64,000 bases of DNA from Corynebacterium jeikeium (GTDB lineage Bacteria; Actinomycetota; Actinomycetes; Mycobacteriales; Mycobacteriaceae). Below the pieces are notes generated by a model. The model did no database searches. It was not told the origin of the DNA and saw only the letters and a program-made list of their open reading frames with translations. The stretch lies in assembly GCA_003955985.1 (NCBI GenBank), contig CP033784.1, forward strand, positions 372,001 through 436,000, written 5' to 3'. This document shows, piece after piece, positions 16,982-23,903 of this stretch. How positions within the stretch are numbered: the first letter of the stretch is position 1; each line of letters begins with the position of its first letter. Made by a program: the position numbers and the translations under genes.

Positions 16982-17224
16982 ATGGTGACTGTGACGGTGA
17001 TGAGTAGGAAGACCTGCGGTTCGTGCGACCGAGTGATTGCGCAGATTGAGCCGCTAGTTCGGGACCAAAATGCGCAGTTCCAGGTGGAAGACGTCGATAC
17101 CGATCCGAACTTGGCCATGGAATTTGGCGATCGCGTGCCGGTGATTTTGGTCAATGATGAGGAAATCGCTTGCTGGGAAATCGATGATGATGAACTCCTG
17201 GAAGCGATAGCGGAGGCCGAATAA
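16982..17224 (+). CDS. Glutaredoxin-like thiol protein
   Basis: An 80-residue thioredoxin-fold protein with a CGSC active site (SRKTCGSCDRVIAQI) and the cis-proline region DRVPVILVNDEEIACW. It corresponds to mycobacterial Rv0508, just upstream of hemA. The likely role is reduction of protein or small-molecule disulfides in the cytoplasm. ATG 16982 starts immediately before the first strand; the frame upstream is longer but unconserved. An additional Cys lies near the C-terminus. Convergently or divergently placed genes are not close, so it probably has its own promoter. Confidence 0.87.
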   Translation: MVTVTVMSRKTCGSCDRVIAQIEPLVRDQNAQFQVEDVDTDPNLAMEFGDRVPVILVNDEEIACWEIDDDELLEAIAEAE

Positions 17225-17402
17225 GTTCGGGAGACAACTCTGCCGAACTGCTAGGAGCTGCGGAGACATGGCAGAATGTGGAGTAGCGGCAAAGAAGTAG
17301 GGGAGTGCTGCGAACATCGAGGTAGAGACTAAGTAAAGTATGCCTTTGTTGTGACGAGATGGCAGAGTTGTCTAGCGTTAACAGTCATAGCTGTGTGAAA
17401 AA

Positions 17403-17416
17403 GCCCGTAGCGGGGC
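17403..17416. other. GC-rich hairpin in the hemA leader
   Basis: GCCCG-TAG-CGGGGC forms a short strong stem just before the GAAGGAG ribosome site. Preceded by AAAAA, it reads as an intrinsic terminator on the minus strand, where no gene is known. It may instead limit hemA translation. Confidence 0.4.
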
Positions 17417-17437
17417 CTGTGAAGGAGCAATAGAGCG

Positions 17438-17452
17438 GTGATTGAGCGGTGA
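17438..17452 (+). CDS. Four-codon leader ORF overlapping hemA
   Basis: GTG ATT GAG CGG TGA encodes a tetrapeptide (MIER). It sits 10 nt after GAAGGAG (17421-17427), an ideal distance, whereas the hemA GTG at 17449 is 21 nt away. Its stop overlaps the hemA start as GTGA, so translation of hemA could be coupled to it. No direct proof of translation is possible from sequence. Confidence 0.4.
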   Translation: MIER

Positions 17453-18891
17453 GTGTGCTTCTCGTCGGAATGTCGTACCGGTCTGCACCGGTGACCCTTC
17501 TTGAAAAGGTCTCCGTCGGTGAAACTGAGCGAGAGGCCATTTTGGCTCGGCTGGTCGCGGATGAAGCGATCAGCGAAGCGATGCTGTTGTCGACCTGTAA
17601 CCGCGTTGAGTACTACGTGGTGGCCAACGGCTTCCACTCTGGGCTATCGGCCGTGGTCCGTGAAATTGTCGGTCGTACTGGGCTCGAACTCGATGAACTG
17701 ACACCGCACCTCTATGTGCGGTACGCACAGGCCGCAGCGGAGCATGCTTTCTCGGTGTGTGCTGGTCTTGACTCGATGGTGCTGGGGGAACAGCAGATTA
17801 TCGGTCAGCTTCGCAATGCTTACCAGGAAGCGGACGAAGCCGGCACCGTCGGTCGCATGCTGCATGACTTGGCGCAGAAGGCGCTGCACACAGGCAAGCG
17901 AGTCCACAGCGAAACACTGATCGATAATGCGGGCGCATCGATGGTCTCCGTGGCCATCGACGAGGCGATTGCTGCGCTGCATCCTGGGTTCAACTCTGGT
18001 GTTGACGTCGCTGAGGGTACCGATATTCTGGCCGGACGTTCGGCCCTTATCCTCGGCGCCGGTGCGATGAGTTCGCTGGCCGCCAGTTACCTGGGGCGCT
18101 GCGGCATTGATCGTCTGATTATTGCCAACCGCACCGTTGACCGGGCGCAGAACCTGGCTAACCACTCGATCGAAGCGGGCATCCCCGCTACTGCTATTGC
18201 GTTGCATGATTTCGCTGATGTCCTCGATGATGTGGACATTCTCGTCAGTGCCACCGGAGCCATGGCACCAGTGGTCTCAGCTGCTGATGTCATCGACCAC
18301 GGCCCGCTCGCCATCGTCGACCTGTCTATGCCTCGCGACGTTGCGGAGGATGTCTCCGGGCTTGAGGGGATTGCACTATTCAACATCGAATTGCTGCAGA
18401 TGACTCGCACGGAGGTCCCGGGCCGTGATGATGAGGCTGCAGCGCGCGACATTGTGGCCGAAGAGTTGGAGTCCTACCTCACGGCGCAGCGTGCAAGCGA
18501 GGTAGCACCGACTGTTCGCGCTCTGCGTGAGCGTGCGGCAGATGTGGCGGCGGCTGAGCTCGCTCGCCTGGAGGCGAAGACACCAGGTCTTACGCAAAAG
18601 GAACGTCGCGAAGTCGAGTCCACGGTTCGCCGCGTCGTCGATAAGCTCTTGCATGTGCCAACGGTGCAGGTCAAGAAGCTTTCTAGTCAGCAGGGTGGTG
18701 GCAACTACGCGCTTGCGCTGCAGAAGCTCTTCGACCTGCCCCTATCTACCCCCTCTGGCCTGTATGCTGACACCGATATCCCCGCAGATCTCATGGTAGA
18801 GGGCCGAATTGGGCGGATGCAGGGATTTGAGCAGTATGGTCTTGACAGTAGTGCCATCATTGAAGGCGTTGCTGAAACCACCAAAAATTAA
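17449..18891 (+). CDS. hemA: Glutamyl-tRNA reductase
   Basis: HemA reduces Glu-tRNA(Glu) to glutamate-1-semialdehyde, the first committed heme step. The catalytic Cys50 is in LLSTCNRVEYY; GLDSMVLGEQQIIGQ, the NADPH-binding LILGAGAMSSLAASYL and the C-terminal dimerisation region follow. The product has 480 residues. The GTG start gives MSVLLVGMSYRSAPV, the conserved N-terminus. hemC follows after 15 bp with its own GGAGGG site. The product is used by HemL, encoded 7.6 kb downstream. Confidence 0.96.
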   Translation: MSVLLVGMSYRSAPVTLLEKVSVGETEREAILARLVADEAISEAMLLSTCNRVEYYVVANGFHSGLSAVVREIVGRTGLELDELTPHLYVRYAQAAAEHAFSVCAGLDSMVLGEQQIIGQLRNAYQEADEAGTVGRMLHDLAQKALHTGKRVHSETLIDNAGASMVSVAIDEAIAALHPGFNSGVDVAEGTDILAGRSALILGAGAMSSLAASYLGRCGIDRLIIANRTVDRAQNLANHSIEAGIPATAIALHDFADVLDDVDILVSATGAMAPVVSAADVIDHGPLAIVDLSMPRDVAEDVSGLEGIALFNIELLQMTRTEVPGRDDEAAARDIVAEELESYLTAQRASEVAPTVRALRERAADVAAAELARLEAKTPGLTQKERREVESTVRRVVDKLLHVPTVQVKKLSSQQGGGNYALALQKLFDLPLSTPSGLYADTDIPADLMVEGRIGRMQGFEQYGLDSSAIIEGVAETTKN

Positions 18892-18906
18892 CACCCGGAG
18901 GGAAAC

Positions 18907-19839
18907 ATGCCTGACCCAGCGACTATTCGTATCGGTACCAGGGGCTCGGAACTGGCCACGACACAGGCCGGCCACGTCCGTGATGCACTGATTGAGCTGG
19001 GGCAGCCTGCAGAGCTGGTGATTGTAAAGACCGCCGGTGACCATAACCGCCACGACCCGGTGGAAAAGATTGGTATCGGTGTCTTTACCCAGGCGCTGCG
19101 TCATGCTCTCCGCGAGGGGGTGTGCGACATTATCGTGCACTCGTTTAAAGATTTGCCGACGTTGCCGGAAGACGACATGATGGTCGCAGCCGTGCCGGAG
19201 CGCGTCGATCCGCGAGAGGCGCTGATTTCCCGCGATGCCACGCCGCTGATGGACCTGCCTGAGGGTGCTCGAGTGGGTACCTCCGCGCCGCGTCGTGTCT
19301 CTCAGCTGCGTGCGCTGCGCTCCGACCTGGAACTTGTACCACTGCGTGGAAACATCGAAACCCGCATGGGGCGCGTCTCTGAGGACCTGGACGCTGTCAT
19401 TCTGGCTCGCGCCGGACTGGAGCGTACGGGGCGCCTCGGAGAGATTGCGGAATCCCTGGACATGGACGTCCTCATGCCGGCCCCGGCCCAGGGCGCCCTG
19501 GCGCTGGAGTGCCGCACTGCTGACCGCGAAATTGTGGATATTCTGCGGAAGATTGACCACCCGGTGTCCCATGCCCGCGCTGTCGCTGAGCGCGCTGTAC
19601 TCAATGAGCTGGAAGCAGGCTGCACCGCCCCGGTTGCGGCCTACGCAACCGTGAGCGATAGCGGTGAACTCACCCTGCGGGCGGGGGTGTTCGCAGTCGA
19701 CGGATCGCGCCAGTTGCTCGAGACCGCTACCGCAACCGTGGATAAGGCCGATGAGCTTGGCCGGAAGGTTGCGGCGGCCCTGCTTGAACGGGGTGCTCAT
19801 GAGGTAATGGGCGATACCCTGCGGGAATCTCAAAAGTAG
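18907..19839 (+). CDS. hemC: Porphobilinogen deaminase (hydroxymethylbilane synthase)
   Basis: Joins four porphobilinogens into hydroxymethylbilane. Visible are IRIGTRGSELATTQA, HSFKDLPT, GTSAPRRVSQLRALR with cofactor-binding arginines, RGNIETR, and the dipyrromethane-carrying cysteine in LEAGCTAPVAAYA. The 310 residues are typical. CCCGGAGGGAAAC precedes ATG 18907. A 204-bp structured gap separates it from hemD. Confidence 0.97.
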   Translation: MPDPATIRIGTRGSELATTQAGHVRDALIELGQPAELVIVKTAGDHNRHDPVEKIGIGVFTQALRHALREGVCDIIVHSFKDLPTLPEDDMMVAAVPERVDPREALISRDATPLMDLPEGARVGTSAPRRVSQLRALRSDLELVPLRGNIETRMGRVSEDLDAVILARAGLERTGRLGEIAESLDMDVLMPAPAQGALALECRTADREIVDILRKIDHPVSHARAVAERAVLNELEAGCTAPVAAYATVSDSGELTLRAGVFAVDGSRQLLETATATVDKADELGRKVAAALLERGAHEVMGDTLRESQK

Positions 19840-19859
19840 CCGGTTAGTTAATTTGGCTC

Positions 19860-19961
19860 AAACCCTTTATGCTAATAGGCCTGTATGCATGCCGTTGGGA
19901 TAAGGGTTTCCTTCGTGTGCTCGCATGTGAGATTCAGGTGTCTACCTGCCCCTCACATGCG
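19860..19961 (+). other. Two hairpins between hemC and hemD
   Basis: AAACCCTTTAT (19860-19870) pairs with ATAAGGGTTT (19900-19909) with one bulge. CGCATGTGAG (19922-19931) is an exact inverse of 19952-19961 and encloses CAGGT/ACCTG (19935-19939 with 19944-19948). No U-tract follows either. It may be an attenuator, a processing site or a leader of the hemD-hemB unit. Confidence 0.55.
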
Positions 19962-20043
19962 TTGGCGCATGTCCGCTTTCTTCCTTAGAGACTCATCGGC
20001 ACGAAAAGTGAACAACCAATAGAAAAGAAATCACTCCGCAACG

Positions 20044-21711
20044 ATGAACACCTCCCTCCCCTCAGCAACGGGACGCATCCTGTTCGTCGGCGCTGGTCCT
20101 GGAAATCCCGACCTGCTGACGCTTCGCGCCCGTGAGATTCTCGCAGACACCGCTATCGCCTACGTCGACGCCGATGTCATGCCGGGGGTTCGAGAGCTCG
20201 TCGCAACCGATGTGCCTGTTCCTCCCGAGCTGCTGAAGGAAGCCGAGGAAGAGTACGAGCGCATGTGCGCCGCCGCCAAGGCCAAGGGATCTCGTCGTAA
20301 GCCGCCGCGCCCGGCACCGCCGACCGCTGCAGATTTGCGCGAGCCTATCGACGATCCCAAGAAGATGGCCGCCCTGCTCGTCGAAGAAGCAGCCAAAGGC
20401 AATGATGTAGTGCGTTTGGTGGCCGGAAATCCGCTGACCAACGATTCGCTGCTGGCCGAAATCAACGAGGTCTCGCACGCCGAGGTTGAGTTCCAGATCG
20501 TCCCTGGTATGTCCGTGCCCTCCACCGTCCCGGCATTTGCCGGTATCGCGTTGGGCTCGACGTACACGGAGACCGATCTCGGTCGCGCCGATGTGGACTG
20601 GGACGAGCTGGCACAGGCACCGCAGCCGCTGGTGCTGCAGGCTGTGCAGGATGACCTGTCCGCTATTGCCTCCGAACTCGGTGAACGCGGTCTGCCGTCG
20701 TCGTTGCCAGTGTCGGTGACTGTCAACGGTACGACTCGGCTGCAGCGCACCTACGATGTCACGCTGGGCACCTTGGCACAGCTCTCGGGAGACCTGACCG
20801 GTCCGCTGGTGGTCACACTTGGCAAGGGCGTGGACAATCGCTCGAAGTACTCGTGGTGGGAAAACCGGGCCCTCTACGGATGGAAGGTGCTGGTCCCACG
20901 CGCCAAGGCGCAGGCAGGGCCGATGAGTGCTCGTCTCGTTGGGCACGGCGCCATCCCGATTGAGGTCCCGACCATCTCAATCGAGCCACCACGTAGCCCA
21001 GCGCAGATGGAACGCGCCATCAAGGGGCTTGTCGACGGCCGTTACCAGTGGGTTGTTTTCACTTCCGTCAACGCCGTCACCGCAGTGTGGGAGAAGTTCC
21101 AGGAATTCGGCTTGGACGCGCGCTCCTTCGCCGGGGTCCGCATCGCAGCAGTCGGCCATCGCACCGCTGCTGCCATCCGTGATCTCGGCATTACCCCGGA
21201 GCTGCTTCCGGACGACACTCGTCAGAACGCCGCGGGCATTGTCGACGTGTTCCCGGAGTACATCGAGGATCTCGATCCGGTCAACCGCGTGCTGCTGCCG
21301 CGCGCCGATATCGGCACCGATGTGCTTGTCGACGGTCTGATTGACCTGGGCTGGGAAGTTGATGATGTGGTCGCTTACCGTACCGTGCGGGCAGCGCCAC
21401 CGAGTGCGGATATCCGCGACATGATTAAGTCCGGTGGCTTCGACGCAGTGTGCTTTACCTCGGGGTCGACGGTGAAGAACCTGGTCGGCATCGCGGGTAA
21501 GCCGCATGCTCGCACCATCATTGCCTGCATCGGGCCGATGGCCGCAGCCACGGCTCGCGAGTACGGCCTGCGGGTAGATGTCGTGCCGGAGCGCGCAAGC
21601 ATCCCGGAGCTGGTGGATGCGCTGGCAGAGCATGTTGCGCAACTGCGGGCGGCAGGGCAGCTGCCACCACCGCGCAAGAAGCGTCGTCGTTCGCGTAAAA
21701 CCAAGGACTGA
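20044..21711 (+). CDS. hemD: Uroporphyrinogen-III C-methyltransferase / uroporphyrinogen-III synthase fusion
   Basis: A 555-residue two-domain enzyme. Residues ~10-265 are a SAM-dependent tetrapyrrole methylase (SUMT/CobA): GAGPGNPDLLTLRAREIL, VVRLVAGNPLTNDSLL and VPGMSVPSTVPAFAGI. Residues ~280-540 are HemD: WKVLVPRAKAQAGPMSARL, VVFTSVNAVTAVWE, DAVCFTSGSTVKNL. HemD closes hydroxymethylbilane to uroporphyrinogen III, and the methylase diverts it to siroheme or cobalamin. The fused order is the usual actinobacterial one. The tail ends in a basic KKRRRSRKTKD. A Pro/Lys-rich insert near residues 75-95 is unusual within the methylase. Confidence 0.93.
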   Translation: MNTSLPSATGRILFVGAGPGNPDLLTLRAREILADTAIAYVDADVMPGVRELVATDVPVPPELLKEAEEEYERMCAAAKAKGSRRKPPRPAPPTAADLREPIDDPKKMAALLVEEAAKGNDVVRLVAGNPLTNDSLLAEINEVSHAEVEFQIVPGMSVPSTVPAFAGIALGSTYTETDLGRADVDWDELAQAPQPLVLQAVQDDLSAIASELGERGLPSSLPVSVTVNGTTRLQRTYDVTLGTLAQLSGDLTGPLVVTLGKGVDNRSKYSWWENRALYGWKVLVPRAKAQAGPMSARLVGHGAIPIEVPTISIEPPRSPAQMERAIKGLVDGRYQWVVFTSVNAVTAVWEKFQEFGLDARSFAGVRIAAVGHRTAAAIRDLGITPELLPDDTRQNAAGIVDVFPEYIEDLDPVNRVLLPRADIGTDVLVDGLIDLGWEVDDVVAYRTVRAAPPSADIRDMIKSGGFDAVCFTSGSTVKNLVGIAGKPHARTIIACIGPMAAATAREYGLRVDVVPERASIPELVDALAEHVAQLRAAGQLPPPRKKRRRSRKTKD

Positions 21712-21758
21712 GCAGGGGCGTACCGGAGCGAGTTCGCGTTTTGATTAAGGTTGTCTTT

Positions 21759-22817
21759 ATGACTACATCTGGAGCTTCTGAATCATCCCGCGAAATCGAT
21801 CTCGAACAGTTTGGATTTCCTCTCCCGATTCGTCGCCCACGCAGGCTGCGCACCAACCCGGTGATGCGTGCGATGACGGCGGAGACGACACTGACTCCGA
21901 AAAATCTCATCCTGCCCATGTTTGTTGCAGATGGTATTGATGAGCCGAAGCCCATCAGCTCCCTGCCCGGGGTAGTGCAGCATACCGAGGACTCCCTGGT
22001 AGAAGCTGTGCGCGAGGCTGTTGAGGCAGGTATCTCGGCAGTTGACCTCTTCGGTGTCCCGCTGGATGCGGACAAGGACGGCGAGGGCTCTGAGTCCTGG
22101 AATCCGGAGGGCGTACTCAACCGTGCCCTGCGTCGTCTCCGCGACGAGTTCGGGAATGACATTTTGATCATGGCCGACACCTGCCTGGATGAGTTCACTG
22201 ACCACGGCCACTGTGGTGTGCTGGGCACGGATCGCTTCGGCAACACGGTCGTTGAGAATGACCGCACGCTGATTAACTACATCAAGATGGCCGTTGCGCA
22301 GGCCGACGCCGGTGCCCATATCGTGTCCCCTTCGGGCATGATGGACGGCCAGATTGCCGCAATTCGCGAGGGCCTGGATGCCGCTGGCCATGAGGATGTC
22401 TCCATCATGGCGTACTCGGCAAAGTACGCCTCCGCCTTCTACGGTCCATTCCGTGAAGCTGTGGGCAGCTCGCTACAGGGTGATCGCCGTACCTACCAGC
22501 AGGATCCTGCAAACCGTCGTGAGTCCCTGCTTGAAGTGCAGCTCGACGTTGACGAAGGTGCGGACATGGTGATGGTCAAGCCGGCCATGAGCTACCTGGA
22601 TATTCTGCGCGAGGTCGCGGATATGTCGCCGGTGCCGGTTGCCGCCTACCAGGTCTCTGGTGAGTACGCGATGATTCACGCCGCTGCCGCCAACGGGTGG
22701 ATTGACCTGGATGCTGCGATGATGGAAGCAGTGCTGAGCATTCGCCGTGCCGGTGCGGAGCAGATTTTGACGTACGCAGCGGTGGACTTGGCGAAGAAGC
22801 TGCGCGCCCAGTTCTAA
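21759..22817 (+). CDS. hemB: Delta-aminolevulinic acid dehydratase (porphobilinogen synthase)
   Basis: Condenses two 5-aminolevulinates to porphobilinogen. The two Schiff-base lysine regions are present: SIMAYSAKYASAFYGPFREA and MVMVKPAMSYLDI. The metal region DTCLDEFTDHGHCGVL has two cysteines rather than three, so the enzyme may not be the classical three-Cys zinc type. ATG 21759 with AAGG upstream is preferred over a TTG at 21741. 352 residues. Confidence 0.96.
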   Translation: MTTSGASESSREIDLEQFGFPLPIRRPRRLRTNPVMRAMTAETTLTPKNLILPMFVADGIDEPKPISSLPGVVQHTEDSLVEAVREAVEAGISAVDLFGVPLDADKDGEGSESWNPEGVLNRALRRLRDEFGNDILIMADTCLDEFTDHGHCGVLGTDRFGNTVVENDRTLINYIKMAVAQADAGAHIVSPSGMMDGQIAAIREGLDAAGHEDVSIMAYSAKYASAFYGPFREAVGSSLQGDRRTYQQDPANRRESLLEVQLDVDEGADMVMVKPAMSYLDILREVADMSPVPVAAYQVSGEYAMIHAAAANGWIDLDAAMMEAVLSIRRAGAEQILTYAAVDLAKKLRAQF

Positions 22818-22862
22818 TTCGCTCGGGTGAACGTGCAGTAATAAATATCGAGAAGTGGACGG

Positions 22863-23507
22863 ATGACTAAAGAAGAGAAGAAGCCCGCAATTCCCGAGCA
22901 GGTCGAGGGAGCTAGGCAGGCGTGGCGGGTTACGGCCGTGTTGCAGCTGCTCGTCGCTGCGGTAGCTACGGTGACCTACTGGCTGCATCCGGAAATGCTG
23001 ATGAGCCCCTCAACCGCTAAGGAGAATTTCCCGGGTTTCAGCGAGGGCCAGATTGATGCTGCCATGAAGGCGACTATCGTTATCGCGTTCTTTTTCGCAG
23101 TGGGGCTTTGCATCGCGTTCTTCGCCATTATCGAGCGAATGCGCAAGGGGAGCGAAGGTGCTCGCACCGTGCTGGTTATCGGCTCGCTTTACCTGGCACT
23201 GTCGGCGCTGATGTCCTTCTTCTCTTCTACGGCTTCAGAATCGGGAGTGCCGGCATCCCTCGTTCTTATCAGCGGAATTGTGCGAATCGCCTCGGCCACT
23301 GCCGCGGTAGCGGGTCTAGTGCTCGCCGCTTCGAAGGAATCCAAGGACTACTTCGATCATCAGCGCCCGTCGAAACCGTGGACCCCGTCCGCTCCGGAAT
23401 CGCATCTGCCGAGAGCGTCGAAGCATGGCGCTGATCCAAAGCGGCAACAGCAGCTGGGCCAGTCACAGCCCAAGCAATCCAAGCAGCCTGAGGAGTCCAA
23501 GCGATGA
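22863..23507 (+). CDS. Membrane protein of unknown function with four predicted TM segments
   Basis: 214 residues with hydrophobic segments at about 20-38, 74-94, 103-122 and 134-155, and a Lys/Gln/Pro-rich cytoplasmic tail (SQPKQSKQPEESK). No family signature is recognised. It overlaps the next small membrane protein by an ATGA-type junction and sits between hemB and the P-type ATPase relative, as uncharacterised membrane genes do next to hemB in mycobacteria (Rv0513/Rv0514). A heme-related role is only suggested by context. Confidence 0.7.
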   Translation: MTKEEKKPAIPEQVEGARQAWRVTAVLQLLVAAVATVTYWLHPEMLMSPSTAKENFPGFSEGQIDAAMKATIVIAFFFAVGLCIAFFAIIERMRKGSEGARTVLVIGSLYLALSALMSFFSSTASESGVPASLVLISGIVRIASATAAVAGLVLAASKESKDYFDHQRPSKPWTPSAPESHLPRASKHGADPKRQQQLGQSQPKQSKQPEESKR

Positions 23508-23884
23508 TGTCCCTGCCGAGTCGGCCCTGGCAGTGGGTGCTCTTCGTCGCGCTCATCGCCCAGATTGTCCTGAGCTTGATACTGGTCACCGGCGACTATT
23601 CGCAGGCTCCCGCCGCCGTTGGCCGCGATATCTACATCGTCGCCGGTGTGACGCTGGTCTGCTCGCTTATTGGTAGCGGCTGCTTGCCGACGGCCACTGA
23701 GTTCAAACTCTCCCGGAACTGCCTGCTCATCATGGTGATTATCACGGCTCTCGCCATGTTCTTTGCCATTATGGCTGGAGCGCTGACTGTATGGGTTATC
23801 GCGCCCAGCCTGGCGATGGCGTGTGGACTACTGTTGCTCTATCGTGAATTAGCGCTCACGCGCGCCAACCAGCCACAGGATTAG
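23504..23884 (+). CDS. Small membrane protein of unknown function
   Basis: 126 residues with four hydrophobic segments (VLFVALIAQIVLSLILVTG, YIVAGVTLVCSLIGSG, LLIMVIITALAMFFAIMAGA, IAPSLAMACGLLLLY). ATG 23504 overlaps the preceding stop by 4 bp, so the two are translationally coupled. The pseudo-ATPase gene begins 19 bp after its stop. No function can be assigned. Confidence 0.7.
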   Translation: MMSLPSRPWQWVLFVALIAQIVLSLILVTGDYSQAPAAVGRDIYIVAGVTLVCSLIGSGCLPTATEFKLSRNCLLIMVIITALAMFFAIMAGALTVWVIAPSLAMACGLLLLYRELALTRANQPQD

Positions 23885-23903
23885 ACGGAAAGTTTCAAAG
23901 GCC

